Counted from the stretch's first letter, positions 27,301 to 36,797 are shown. The stretch is 64,000 nt of DNA from CBDHHC01 sp965263345 (GCA_965263345.1 CBDHHC010000004.1:62001-126000); one strand, 5' to 3'. The notes: a model not told the origin generated them from the sequence alone. Translations and numbers: made by a program.

Positions 27301-27331
27301 TTGACATCTTTAGTATGTTCTATATATGTTC
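27301..27331 (+). promoter_or_regulatory. LexA-controlled promoter of the Y-family polymerase
   Basis: TTGACA (27301-27306) is a consensus -35 box. GTTCTATATATGTTC (27317-27331) is an exact alphaproteobacterial LexA box (GTTC-N7-GTTC), and its TATAT core falls where the -10 box is expected, so LexA would block polymerase. The start codon is at 27358 with the ribosome site GAGGAGAGG at 27347. The preceding 240 bases (27059-27300) hold no gene I can see. Confidence 0.85.
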
Positions 27332-27357
27332 TCTCCCCCCCGAAATGAGGAGAGGAC

Positions 27358-28605
27358 ATGCGCAAGCCGGAGACAATTGAACGTTTATATCTTGATTTTG
27401 ATGGCTTTTTTGCTTCTGTGATGCAACAGGTTTACCCATCACTTCGTGGGCGACCTGTCGGGGTTGTGCCGTTTGCGGGGACGAATCGGACCTGTGTGAT
27501 TGCCTGTTCTAAGGAAGCCAAAGCGCTTGGTTGTCATAATGTGATGAATGTGCCGGATGCATTGAAACTTTGCCCAGATCTGGTGTTGGCCCCACAAGAG
27601 CCAGATTTATTCAGACGGGCGCATAATGCGTTGTTAAGCGAGATTTCTGCTGTGATTGCCATTGATGCGATTAAATCCATTGACGAACTCACTTGTCGTT
27701 TGGACAAGCCCCAAATCAAAGCCCCAAAAGATCTGGCGCAGAAAATCAAACAGCGGTTGGCAAAATATATTGGGCCTTATATCACCTGCTCTATTGGCAT
27801 GGCGGCCAACCGGCAATTGGCGAAAATTGCAGGCAAGCAGAACAAGCCGGATGGGGTTACGATCTGGTCTCCTGATATGATGCCAAAGCCTTTATTGCCG
27901 CTTCCCTTTGACGATATCCCTGGGGTTGGCAGGCGCATGGAACGGCGGTTGCTGGCTTGTCATATTTCCAACATGGCAGAGCTGCTTGCTACCTCTCCCA
28001 AACAGATGCGCAAGATCTGGAATAATGTGACGGGCGAGCGGCTGTGGTATGCGTTGCATGGTTATGATGTGCAGGCCGAGCCCAGCCAACGCGGTATGTT
28101 TGGCCATGGCCGTGTGTTGCCTCCAGAGATGCGCTCGTTAAAAGCCGCCCGGGACATCGCCAGACTGCTGTTGATCAAAGCTGCCAGACGTTTGCGGCGT
28201 GAGAGGTTTTATGCTTCTGGTCTTTGGTTGTGGTTGTCTGTGCGCAATGGCAGCTGGACCGACAAACGCTCGCTTCCCATCGTCAATGATGATCAGGCTA
28301 TTTTATCGGCGCTAACCTCTCTCTGGGCCCAGGCAGAAAGAGAATTACCCTTTCGAATAACCGTCTATCGTGTGCATGTAACCTTGATCGATTTAAGCCC
28401 AGCGCACCAACGACAACTTGATCTTTTTTTGAATGATGATCAGGTTCGACAAAAAGCTGAAAACATCACACATGCCATGGATGTGCTTAATAAGAGATAC
28501 AGCAAAACGGTTGTTTCTTATGGCTATTGGAGCCCACCCAAAGGCGGACATGTGGGCGGGAAAATCAGTTATACAAGAATACCTAGAGCGGAGGATTTTT
28601 GGTGA
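27358..28605 (+). CDS. SOS-controlled Y-family DNA polymerase (DinB/UmuC type)
   Basis: A 415-residue translesion polymerase. The palm motif is LYLDFDGFFASVMQQVYP, VVPFAGTNRTCVIACSKEAK is the fingers region, and IKSIDELTCRL carries the second acidic pair, so catalysis should be intact. A helix-hairpin-helix follows (LPFDDIPGVGRRMERRLL), then a little-finger domain (RLRRERFYASGLWLWLSVRN). Sequence differs from standard DinB, for example SIDEL rather than SIDEA. A LexA box lies in its promoter. G+C is near 50% in a sampled stretch, above most genes here. A zinc-ribbon gene overlaps its stop codon. Confidence 0.9.
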   Translation: MRKPETIERLYLDFDGFFASVMQQVYPSLRGRPVGVVPFAGTNRTCVIACSKEAKALGCHNVMNVPDALKLCPDLVLAPQEPDLFRRAHNALLSEISAVIAIDAIKSIDELTCRLDKPQIKAPKDLAQKIKQRLAKYIGPYITCSIGMAANRQLAKIAGKQNKPDGVTIWSPDMMPKPLLPLPFDDIPGVGRRMERRLLACHISNMAELLATSPKQMRKIWNNVTGERLWYALHGYDVQAEPSQRGMFGHGRVLPPEMRSLKAARDIARLLLIKAARRLRRERFYASGLWLWLSVRNGSWTDKRSLPIVNDDQAILSALTSLWAQAERELPFRITVYRVHVTLIDLSPAHQRQLDLFLNDDQVRQKAENITHAMDVLNKRYSKTVVSYGYWSPPKGGHVGGKISYTRIPRAEDFW

Positions 28606-28856
28606 TGTCGTGGAAAGATGAATTACAATTACGAGACCTGGAGCCTGAACAGATTCTGGAATTCACCTGCAAAACCTGCGGCCATGTTCATCATTATGAG
28701 GCAGGTGTTTTACAGGAAAATCGGGATAGAATTTGCGTCTGGTTGGTTGAAATTGAAGCGGCTGAGAGATGCAAGAGCCGCGGGTGTAATGGGCGCATGC
28801 GGCTCGCGATCTATCATGACAATGCCAATAGTGGATTTGTCGGGGGGCTGGCTTGA
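28605..28856 (+). CDS. Small zinc-ribbon protein coupled to the Y-family polymerase
   Basis: An 83-residue protein that I do not recognise as a named family. It begins with an acidic helix (DELQLRDLEPEQIL), then FTCKTCGHVHHYE and ERCKSRGCNGRMRLA, giving two Cys pairs that could hold one zinc. The ATG shares its first base with the last base of the polymerase stop, and GGAGG lies about 10 bases upstream, so the two are translated together and share the LexA promoter. It is probably an accessory factor in damage tolerance, by context only. Confidence 0.75.
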   Translation: MSWKDELQLRDLEPEQILEFTCKTCGHVHHYEAGVLQENRDRICVWLVEIEAAERCKSRGCNGRMRLAIYHDNANSGFVGGLA

Positions 28857-28891
28857 GGGATGATCTAGGGAATAGAATATACTAACAAATA

Positions 28892-28917
28892 ACCCGACAG
28901 GCTGGTGCCTGCCGGGT
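28892..28917. terminator. Hairpin between convergent polymerase operon and trxB
   Basis: ACCCGACAGGC and GCCTGCCGGGT pair over 11 positions (one mismatch) around TGGT. T-rich DNA follows on both strands (GTCTGTTT rightward, TATTTGTT leftward), so it can end both transcripts. Confidence 0.8.
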
Positions 28918-28954
28918 GTCTGTTTGAGAATATCTTTAGTGGCCGCCTAGGTTC

Positions 28955-29899
28955 TTAGACTTCCAGACTGGCCAGATATTTCTCAGCTTCCAGGGCCGCC
29001 ATACATCCCATGCCTGCGGCTGTGACTGCCTGGCGGTATATCTCGTCGGTTACATCTCCAGCAGCATAAATGCCTGGGAGATTTGTTGCCGTTGAATCTG
29101 GGGCTGTGATGATGTAGCCGTTTGGCTTCATCTCAACTTTGTTTTTGAATAAATCAGTCGCTGGTGCGTGACCAATGGCAATGAAAATGCCATCCACAGG
29201 CAGTTCAGAAACTTCATTTGTTTTTATGTTTTTTAGTTTTGCCGCTGTGACTTTGAGTGGATCTTCCTCTCCTATAACCTCTTCCAAGACTGTATCCCAG
29301 ACAACTTCGACTTTTTCATGTTTTAGCAAACGGTCTTGCAGAATTTTTTCTGCGCGAAGTGAGTCTCTTCTGTGCACGAGCGTGACTTTTGAAGCAAAGT
29401 TTGTCAGAAACAAGGCTTCTTCCACAGCTGTATTTCCGCCACCGACAACAATGACGTGTTTTTTACGATAAAAGAATCCATCACATGTCGCACAAGCTGA
29501 AACACCAAAGCCTTGGAATTTTTGTTCTGTTTCCAAACCTAACCAGCGGGCTTGTGCACCAGTTGAAATAATGACACTGTCTGCTGTATAAACCGTACCG
29601 CTATCACCAACCAGTTTGTAGGGCTTTTGGGAAAAATCAACTTCCATAATATGATCTGTGACCATGTCTGTTCCGACATGCTCGGCCTGGGCTTTCATTT
29701 GTTCCATTAGCCAAGGGCCCTGGATGACATCGGCAAAACCTGGGTAGTTTTCAACGTCTGTTGTGATGGTTAGCTGACCACCAGGTTGAATGCCTTGGAT
29801 TAGAACAGGCTCTAACATGGCACGGGCGGCATATATCGCTGCTGTGTATCCTGCAGGTCCAGACCCTATAATCACGAGTTTATGGTGACGTGTTGCCAT
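28955..29899 (-). CDS. trxB: Thioredoxin-disulfide reductase
   Basis: A 314-residue flavoenzyme that reduces thioredoxin with NADPH. FAD motif IIGSGPAGYTAAIYAARA, redox-active CATC in GVSACATCDGFFYRKK, NADPH motif VIVVGGGNTAVEEALFLT followed by VTLVHRRDSLRA, and the C-terminal FAD motif IYAAGDVTDEIYRQAVTAAG are all present. Full length. Confidence 0.97.
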   Translation of the reverse strand: MATRHHKLVIIGSGPAGYTAAIYAARAMLEPVLIQGIQPGGQLTITTDVENYPGFADVIQGPWLMEQMKAQAEHVGTDMVTDHIMEVDFSQKPYKLVGDSGTVYTADSVIISTGAQARWLGLETEQKFQGFGVSACATCDGFFYRKKHVIVVGGGNTAVEEALFLTNFASKVTLVHRRDSLRAEKILQDRLLKHEKVEVVWDTVLEEVIGEEDPLKVTAAKLKNIKTNEVSELPVDGIFIAIGHAPATDLFKNKVEMKPNGYIITAPDSTATNLPGIYAAGDVTDEIYRQAVTAAGMGCMAALEAEKYLASLEV

Positions 29900-30046
29900 A
29901 ATTTTCCTCTTATATCCATGAGAATTTCTTACCGGATATATAGGCTCTTTTTCCGGTAAGAAAAGGTTATCACTTTTTTATGAAGTGCTAGAGAGTTTCG
30001 CTGTTTTCTAACAATTAATTAGCGTCGTTTTCAAACGTTATTTGTT

Positions 30047-30670
30047 TTAATTCACAGCTGTTAACTTCTTGAAACTTGCAGATAGCTGGTGGCGCAGTTT
30101 GTGGAAACCCTTGCGTCCCTCAGAAACCATCCAATTCATCTGGATAGACCTGCGCACTCCCTCAAATGGACCATGCCCATGAAAAGAGTTATCAGATCTT
30201 TTGAAAACTAGAAGTGTTCCATTATCTGGAGGTACTTCTGTCGCAAAATCCTCAATATCCTTGCCACTTCGCAATAGGCGCAGTTTACCATTTTCATACT
30301 GCCAATTATCGTTAAGGTATAATAGTACAGTAATTATTTTATCTTTAGAGTCTGTATGGATTTTACCATCCGTTTTTCGGCAATATCCTCTTAAGGAATA
30401 CATTTTTGGTTTTCCCTTAAGGTCGACAGAGAACTTTTCTTCTATTGCCTCTTCAAATTCTCTTGAATTCATTTCTTCGATAACGCCATTAAGCGCAGAA
30501 GAGATTTCTACTGTATCAAGGGGGTAAGACCCTCCTTTGGTAATATTGGGGTATGACGAAATAACTTGCAGGAGACTTTCAGTATTTAAAAAATTTGGAA
30601 TTACCACATATTCAAATGGATTAGTTTCCAAAGAACACTCTTTTAATTTTGTAACATTTATATGTTTCAT
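30047..30670 (-). CDS. 2OG-Fe(II) oxygenase family protein
   Basis: A 207-residue protein. The iron site reads KIHTDSK (His-x-Asp) and the distal His and 2-oxoglutarate Arg lie in FHGHGPFEGVRRSIQMNW. The front (NPFEYVVIPNFLNTESLLQV) matches prolyl-hydroxylase-like enzymes. The substrate could be a protein or small molecule. ATG 30670 is chosen over GTG 30697. It follows the ELM1-type gene on the same strand after a gap of 65 bases, so the two may be co-transcribed. Confidence 0.85.
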   Translation of the reverse strand: MKHINVTKLKECSLETNPFEYVVIPNFLNTESLLQVISSYPNITKGGSYPLDTVEISSALNGVIEEMNSREFEEAIEEKFSVDLKGKPKMYSLRGYCRKTDGKIHTDSKDKIITVLLYLNDNWQYENGKLRLLRSGKDIEDFATEVPPDNGTLLVFKRSDNSFHGHGPFEGVRRSIQMNWMVSEGRKGFHKLRHQLSASFKKLTAVN

Positions 30671-30735
30671 AACGTTCTTCTTTCTTAACGCGAGCACATT
30701 GAAAAAAGAACGTCACATATCCTCCCCAAATATGT

Positions 30736-31764
30736 TTACCAACGACGTTCTATTTCTCTGGCTATATCACAAGCAGAATCTAATGGTACATAGGACCACT
30801 TTTCAAGCTGAGAAATCGTTTTAGGTAAAGGCCTTGTGGCGCCATATTGACGCATTGCTTCATGAAATTTATCAAATTTTGAAGAGCCACCATCCGGTGT
30901 AAAGACGTAAACAGGCCTACCTGTTGCACAAGCTTCTCCTGTCATATTAATGGAATCAGCTGTTACAATAAGGTAGTCAGCATTCGCTAGATATTGCTGA
31001 TAAGGGTTATCTCCAGTGCCATCCCACATTACTCTTGGCCTATCCCGGGTTGCTTTTTCGACGATTTTGAGAAGATCTCTAGGGGTTCGTCTTGATGGAG
31101 TAACCATAAAACTTGCTCCTAGTTTGCCAAGATCCTGGATAGCGTTAACAAAATTGTTTAATGGCTCTGAAGTAAAATTATAGACACCATTTGGACCACC
31201 AATTGCAATCATAACTCTTGGATATGGCAAAGAATCCAATATGTTGTTGGCAGCAGCTCTCATCGCATGCAATTTTTTGGGATTATGTGAATGTGGTGAT
31301 GCGACGGATGTAATTACATTTGTTCCGCGCAAAGGGTCATGTTCCGGCACCCAAATCAAATCAGCAATTTTGTTCCCCATACGTGGGTCCTGCAAGACAA
31401 CTGTGAATGTTTTATCTCCTGCAGCTTTTCTAATTTCTTGTAAATAAGGAATACTCGCTCTTCCTGCAGCAATTGCAATATCTGGCCAAGGTGATTTGAG
31501 TGGGCTATTGGGTTTTTCGGCCTTATGCCAAGGTGCAACGGGTCCCCATGGAGCAATCCATTTCCATGGTATTACTGGAGAAATTTTCTTCATTTCATAT
31601 TCAATACCCAGAGCTTCTGCGACCCCTTTACATTGTACATCAGCCCCCGTTTTTCCATCAGTTACAACCCAACCTTTACGTTTTGTATTGTTCTCATGCG
31701 CAGAGGCTTTGCTAATACTGTGGTTAATACTTTCTGTTAGGGACATATTACTTTGTATGGACAT
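30736..31764 (-). CDS. ELM1/GtrOC1-family putative glycosyltransferase
   Basis: A 342-residue protein of the mitochondrial-fission ELM1 family common in alphaproteobacteria. Conserved parts are GWVVTDGKTGADVQCKGVAE, PDIAIAAGRASIPYLQEIRK, VVLQDPRMG, PRVMIAIGGPNGVYNF and LIVTADSINMTGEACATGRP, the last like a GT-B nucleotide-sugar site. A sugar-transfer role in envelope polysaccharide is plausible; the bacterial function is not established. The 2OG oxygenase gene follows. Confidence 0.88.
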   Translation of the reverse strand: MSIQSNMSLTESINHSISKASAHENNTKRKGWVVTDGKTGADVQCKGVAEALGIEYEMKKISPVIPWKWIAPWGPVAPWHKAEKPNSPLKSPWPDIAIAAGRASIPYLQEIRKAAGDKTFTVVLQDPRMGNKIADLIWVPEHDPLRGTNVITSVASPHSHNPKKLHAMRAAANNILDSLPYPRVMIAIGGPNGVYNFTSEPLNNFVNAIQDLGKLGASFMVTPSRRTPRDLLKIVEKATRDRPRVMWDGTGDNPYQQYLANADYLIVTADSINMTGEACATGRPVYVFTPDGGSSKFDKFHEAMRQYGATRPLPKTISQLEKWSYVPLDSACDIAREIERRW

Positions 31765-32003
31765 TCGCCGCTCCAGTATTCAGGGAATATGGTCTTGTTT
31801 ATAAATGATAATATTTATTTTTACATCTTTTAGAGCAGACTAATCAAAATTTTTCTTGCTCAACATGGGGCAAATTGTTACTCGGTGAAAAATATGGTAT
31901 GAAAATTATTAAAACAGCCTTTTTACTTTTGGTTTATATCAAAAAAATATAATATTATTATACTTCTTACTCTTTTCCTTTTTGAATATATAAGGCCCCC
32001 ATT

Positions 32004-32483
32004 ATGCGAGAACAATTAGACGAAACAGATTTAAAGATCCTGATTGAACTCCAGGACAATGGTAAAATTACAAATGTCGAACTCGCAAAACGTATTGGTA
32101 TTTCTGCACCGCCCTGCTTACGTCGTGTAAGATCACTTGAAGATGCCGGCATTATACAAGGTTATACAACGCTTTTAGATGAGAAAAGCCTTGGATTCGA
32201 ACTAACAGCATTTGCTATGGTTGGATTACAAAGCCAGGCTGAAGTTGACCTCGTTGCTTTCGAAGAACAAGTTCAAAAGTGGCCAATTGTTCGAGAATGT
32301 TACATGCTCTCAGGAGAAGTCGATTTTATTTTAAGGTGTGTTTCACAAGACCTAAAAAGTTTTCAAGATTTTATAATCAACGAACTTACGAAAAGTCCGA
32401 ATGTTGATAGTGTGAAAACATCTTTGACAATACGACGATCTAAATTTCTTATTGGGGTAGATTTAGACAAAAAACAGATATAA
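32004..32483 (+). CDS. Lrp/AsnC-family transcriptional regulator
   Basis: A 159-residue regulator with the N-terminal HTH (LDETDLKILIELQDNGKITN, then VELAKRIGISAPPCLRRVRS) and the ligand-binding RAM domain (FELTAFAMVGLQSQAEVDLV, VRECYMLSGEVDFILRCVS). These proteins sense amino acids. The target is not obvious, because the adjacent genes are convergent (greA) or divergent (ELM1). Confidence 0.94.
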   Translation: MREQLDETDLKILIELQDNGKITNVELAKRIGISAPPCLRRVRSLEDAGIIQGYTTLLDEKSLGFELTAFAMVGLQSQAEVDLVAFEEQVQKWPIVRECYMLSGEVDFILRCVSQDLKSFQDFIINELTKSPNVDSVKTSLTIRRSKFLIGVDLDKKQI

Positions 32484-32525
32484 GAGAATGGAATTTATGG
32501 TCCTGCCTGATATCCATCCTCTTAT
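32480..32525. terminator. Hairpin between convergent lrp-type and greA genes
   Basis: ATAAGAGAATGGA (covering the regulator's stop codon) and TCCATCCTCTTAT pair over 13 positions with one mismatch and a 20-base loop, with the greA stop just beyond. Probable bidirectional terminator. Confidence 0.6.
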
Positions 32526-32537
32526 TCATAGATCTTA

Positions 32538-33017
32538 TTAAATAAATTGTACTTTAAGTATCTCGTATACTTTTCCGCCTCCAGGCGTTACAACTTCAAC
32601 ACTATCACCAGGTTCTTTACCAATTAAAGCACGAGCTATAGGTGAAGTAATTGAGATTTTACCGAGTTTCACGTCCGCTTCATTTTCACCCACAATTTGA
32701 TAACAAACCTCTTCTTCAGTATCTTCGTCAACTAAATCTACTGTTGCACCAAATTTAACGTTCTTCCCAGATAATTTGGAGACATCTATTACATCAGACC
32801 GCGAAAGCATGTCTTCAATCTCAGCTACTTTAGCTTCATTCAAACCTTGCTGTTCTTTTGCTGCATGATACTCAGCATTCTCAGACAAATCACCATGTTC
32901 ACGAGCTTCAGCTATTGCTTGTATTATTCTGGGGCGCTCAACAGATTTACGTCTTTGTAATTCTTTTTCAAGTGCTTCAAACCCAGCAATTGTCATCGGA
33001 ACCTTGTCCATAGACAT
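32538..33017 (-). CDS. greA: Transcription elongation factor GreA
   Basis: A 159-residue GreA, which rescues backtracked RNA polymerase by stimulating transcript cleavage. The N-terminal coiled coil carries MTIAGFEALEKELQRRKSVE and EHGDLSENAEYHAAKEQQ, with the acidic tip DLSENAEY. The C-terminal FKBP-like domain has ISITSPIARALIGKEPGDSV. AAGGAG precedes the ATG. It follows carB downstream, a common alphaproteobacterial arrangement. Confidence 0.97.
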   Translation of the reverse strand: MSMDKVPMTIAGFEALEKELQRRKSVERPRIIQAIAEAREHGDLSENAEYHAAKEQQGLNEAKVAEIEDMLSRSDVIDVSKLSGKNVKFGATVDLVDEDTEEEVCYQIVGENEADVKLGKISITSPIARALIGKEPGDSVEVVTPGGGKVYEILKVQFI

Positions 33018-33243
33018 AATAATTTCTCCTTAGTTTATATGAAGCTATAGCCATTTCTATTTAATTTTCTACACTTAAAAAATTGCTGTTAGTTATCCTG
33101 ATATAACATCAAGGCTTAGAACCTTAGAGTAGAAAAATAAAATGAAACGACTATGCCTCCAGATACGGCTTCACGGTAAGCGAATAATTTTAAGATTGTA
33201 TCATATAAAGTGTATGTAATTTACTATACTATCCTATTGAATA

Positions 33244-36200
33244 TTAATTTTGTGACAAGTAACTTTGAATAGGAATAACGTTTAGATTCCCAGCTTTCAT
33301 TGCAGCAATGGCTTCTGTGACTGCCATTGCACCTGCTAAGGTTGTGTAATATGGAACATGATAAAGTAATGCTGTTCTTCGAATCGAAGTACTATCATTT
33401 AATGCTTGGGCCCCTTCTGTTGTATTAAATACAATATCGACTTCCCCATTTTTAATTGCATCTACAATATGTGGGCGTCCTTCAAGAACCTTATTAATTT
33501 TTTTACACGAAATCTCTTGTTCTTCTAGATATCTTTTTGTACCACTCGTTGCAATTATATTAAAACCAATCTCAGAAAGTAATTTCACGGACTCAAGAAT
33601 TGGCTCTTTATCCATATCTCGTACAGAAACAAATATCGTTCCTTCTGTTGGTAATTGAGACCCAGATCCTATTTGACTTTTAGCAAATGCCATCGCAAAT
33701 GTTTTGTCTATCCCCATAACTTCACCCGTAGATCGCATTTCAGGGCCAAGTACCGGATCCACACCAGGGAAACGTGCAAATGGAAAAACAGCTTCCTTTA
33801 CAGCGATGTGATTGAATTGGGTTTTTACCAAATTAAAGTCAGATATCTTTTTACCCCCCATTACTTGTGATGCAATACCAGCAATTGGCTGTCCAATAAC
33901 TTTTGCAACGAAGGGAACTGTCCTGCTGGCTCTTGGATTTACCTCAATGATGAAAACCTCATTATCCTTAATAGCGAATTGGACATTCATTAATCCAATA
34001 ACATTCAAAGCGAGGGCAATATCTTGAGTATGCTTTTCAAGCTCTGCAATTAACCTTTCGTCTAATGAATGACTAGGAAGAGAACATGCACTATCTCCAG
34101 AATGAACGCCTGCTTCTTCAATGTGTTGCATGATGCCACAAATGAATACATTCTGACCATCTGACAGGGCATCAACATCAACTTCTGTTGCACCGCTTAA
34201 ATAGCTATCCAGCAGTACAGGACTATCACCTGACACGACAACAGCATTCTTGATATATTTTTGCAATTGTTCCTGGTCATGAACAATTTCCATTGCCCTC
34301 CCACCAAGAACGTATGATGGTCTTATGACTACAGGAAATCCAAGATCATCCGCTATGTCTATCGCTTCTTGCTCACTTCTTGCTATTGCATTTTTAGGTT
34401 GTCTTATTCCAAGTCTATCTATTAAATCTTTAAAACGGTCGCGGTCTTCTGCTAAATCAATTGCATCAGGTGAGGTTCCTAAAATTGGAATATTATTCTC
34501 TTCTAAATGTGCTGCCAACTTTAGCGGTGTCTGACCCCCAAATTGTACAATAACGCCTTTGACTTTACCGTTTCTTTGTTCTTTGCTGACAATTTCTAAA
34601 ACGTCTTCAGACGTTAGCGGCTCAAAGTATAATCTATCTGCCGTATCGTAATCTGTTGAAACAGTCTCAGGATTACAATTGACCATGATTGTTTCATAAC
34701 CAGCGCTTGAAAGTGAATAAGCGGCATGACAACAGCAATAGTCAAATTCGATACCTTGACCTATTCGATTTGGCCCACCACCTAGAATTATTATTTTTTC
34801 TTTTTCTGAAGGCCGAGATTCACATTCAACTTCTCCAAAAAACTCTGTTTCATATGTTGAATACATATAGGCTGTGGGAGAAGCAAACTCGGCAGCACAT
34901 GTATCTATTCTTTTATAAACACAATTTACATCTAACTTTTGCCTGAGCTCTCTAACTTCTTTTATCGTCCAACCAGATAACTCAGCCAGACGCTCGTCAG
35001 AAAACCCCATCGACTTGATCTGCCTCATATTTTTTGCAGTTGTTGGCAAACCATTTTGCTTTATCTGATTTTCAACATCGATGATGCCTTGAATTTGCTC
35101 TAAGAACCAAATGTCTATTGAACAGAGAGCCTGAATTTGTTCGAAACTTGCGCCTATTCTTAGAGCTTGGGCAACATTTAATATTCTGTCAGGCGTTGCT
35201 GTTCCTAAAGCTGCTCGTATAACATTCTTATCGTCCCCTTTCCCTAAACCTGGGAAGACAACTTCATTCAAACCTGTTAAGCCAGTTTCCATTGAACGAA
35301 GAGCTTTTTGAAAAGACTCTTGGAATGTTCGCCCTATAGCCATTACTTCACCAACAGACTTCATTGATGTTGTAAGTGTTGGCTCTGCGCCTGGAAACTT
35401 CTCAAAAGCAAAACGTGGTATCTTTGTGACCACATAATCAATTGTTGGTTCAAATGAGGCAGGTGTAACTCCACCTGTAATATCATTTTCTAATTCATCT
35501 AATGTATACCCAACGGCCAGTTTGGCAGCTACTTTGGCGATCGGAAATCCTGTTGCTTTAGACGCCAATGCTGAGGAACGAGAAACACGAGGGTTCATCT
35601 CAATAACGATAAGGCGCCCATTTTCAGGGTTTACAGCAAACTGTACATTCGAGCCACCTGTCTCAACACCAATTTCACGTAATACAGCTATTGAGGCATT
35701 CCGCATGATTTGGTATTCTTTATCTGTCAATGTTAGTGCTGGGGCTATCGTGATTGAATCCCCTGTGTGTACCCCCATGGGATCAAGGTTTTCAATTGAA
35801 CATATTATTATACAATTATCATCTTTATCCCGGACAACTTCCATCTCGTATTCTTTCCAACCAAGGACGGATTCTTCTACGAGTACTTCTGTAGTTGGTG
35901 AAGCGTCTAAACCTCTTTCGATAATTTCCAGAAATTCTTCTTTGTTATAGGCTATTCCCCCGCCAGTTCCTCCTAACGTAAATGAAGGCCTGATAATAGC
36001 AGGTAAACCAACCAAGTCTAAAGCTTCAAACGCCTCGGATAAATTATGTACAAGACTTGCTATTGGGGTCTCCAAACCAATTTTAGTCATCGTATTTCGA
36101 AAGAGTTCACGGTCTTCAGCCTTATCAATTGCTTCTGCACATGCCCCAATCATTTCAACATTGTATTTTTCTAATATGCCTAATTTTTTTAGACTAAGAG

Positions 36201-36495
36201 CTGTATTTAAGGCTGTTTGCCCCCCCATCGTTGGCAATAAAGCATCCGGCTTTTCTTTTTCGATAATCTTTGCAACGATCTCTGCTGTTATTGGTTCAAT
36301 ATAAGTTGCATCTGCCAGATCCGGGTCTGTCATGATCGTTGCAGGATTAGAGTTCACCAGGATTATTCTATACCCTTCGGCCTTTAAAGCTTTACATGCT
36401 TGTGTTCCGGAATAGTCAAATTCACATGCTTGACCAATAACAATAGGACCAGCACCAATTATGAGGATAGACTCAATATCATTACGTTTTGGCAT
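33244..36495 (-). CDS. carB: Carbamoyl-phosphate synthase large subunit
   Basis: A 1083-residue enzyme that makes carbamoyl phosphate for arginine and pyrimidines. It has the two homologous ATP-grasp halves: SILIIGAGPIVIGQACEFDY with IRPSFTLGGTGGG in the first, IIILGGGPNRIGQGIEFDYC with IRPSYVLGGRAME in the second. The C-terminal allosteric MGS domain follows (GTIFVSVRDMDKEPILESVK). Full length and intact. The glutaminase subunit gene carA is not adjacent; upstream lies a small coiled-coil gene instead. The leader contains a short palindrome. Confidence 0.97.
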   Translation of the reverse strand: MPKRNDIESILIIGAGPIVIGQACEFDYSGTQACKALKAEGYRIILVNSNPATIMTDPDLADATYIEPITAEIVAKIIEKEKPDALLPTMGGQTALNTALSLKKLGILEKYNVEMIGACAEAIDKAEDRELFRNTMTKIGLETPIASLVHNLSEAFEALDLVGLPAIIRPSFTLGGTGGGIAYNKEEFLEIIERGLDASPTTEVLVEESVLGWKEYEMEVVRDKDDNCIIICSIENLDPMGVHTGDSITIAPALTLTDKEYQIMRNASIAVLREIGVETGGSNVQFAVNPENGRLIVIEMNPRVSRSSALASKATGFPIAKVAAKLAVGYTLDELENDITGGVTPASFEPTIDYVVTKIPRFAFEKFPGAEPTLTTSMKSVGEVMAIGRTFQESFQKALRSMETGLTGLNEVVFPGLGKGDDKNVIRAALGTATPDRILNVAQALRIGASFEQIQALCSIDIWFLEQIQGIIDVENQIKQNGLPTTAKNMRQIKSMGFSDERLAELSGWTIKEVRELRQKLDVNCVYKRIDTCAAEFASPTAYMYSTYETEFFGEVECESRPSEKEKIIILGGGPNRIGQGIEFDYCCCHAAYSLSSAGYETIMVNCNPETVSTDYDTADRLYFEPLTSEDVLEIVSKEQRNGKVKGVIVQFGGQTPLKLAAHLEENNIPILGTSPDAIDLAEDRDRFKDLIDRLGIRQPKNAIARSEQEAIDIADDLGFPVVIRPSYVLGGRAMEIVHDQEQLQKYIKNAVVVSGDSPVLLDSYLSGATEVDVDALSDGQNVFICGIMQHIEEAGVHSGDSACSLPSHSLDERLIAELEKHTQDIALALNVIGLMNVQFAIKDNEVFIIEVNPRASRTVPFVAKVIGQPIAGIASQVMGGKKISDFNLVKTQFNHIAVKEAVFPFARFPGVDPVLGPEMRSTGEVMGIDKTFAMAFAKSQIGSGSQLPTEGTIFVSVRDMDKEPILESVKLLSEIGFNIIATSGTKRYLEEQEISCKKINKVLEGRPHIVDAIKNGEVDIVFNTTEGAQALNDSTSIRRTALLYHVPYYTTLAGAMAVTEAIAAMKAGNLNVIPIQSYLSQN

Positions 36496-36797
36496 AAGCG
36501 ATAATTATATCCTGCGTATATCTGCACATCTTTGTTGTAATTGTATGTGTAAAGAGTTCTAATTAGACACCTAGGTGTTTAACAAACTCTATAATATGTC
36601 GTTCATTCAAGCAAATACAGGAATTCTGTCTCTAACTTCCCACATGTCAATACTTTTATGAAAAACTTCGGATAGCTTCCTACACTATTGCATCTATAAT
36701 GCAAAACAAAATAATCATTAGTCATAGGATTAATTTAATAAATAAATCAATTTCTATAGAGTTTGTGATAAGAATTATTAACTTATAATGCTAGAAT
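36496..36797. other. carB leader and spacer
   Basis: About 300 AT-rich bases with no gene. ACACCTAGGTGT at 36568-36579 is a perfect 12-base palindrome flanked by AGAGTT and AACTCT in complementary order, so the carB leader RNA could fold into a longer interrupted hairpin. No T run follows, so an attenuator is not supported. Confidence 0.35.

Noticed and set aside
35522..35950. A 142-codon plus-strand open frame
   Set aside because: It lies wholly antisense to carB, whose protein matches its family throughout; no ribosome site or family similarity was seen.
36568..36579. Transcription attenuator in the carB leader
   Set aside because: The palindrome is real but no T run or leader peptide with Arg codons was seen.
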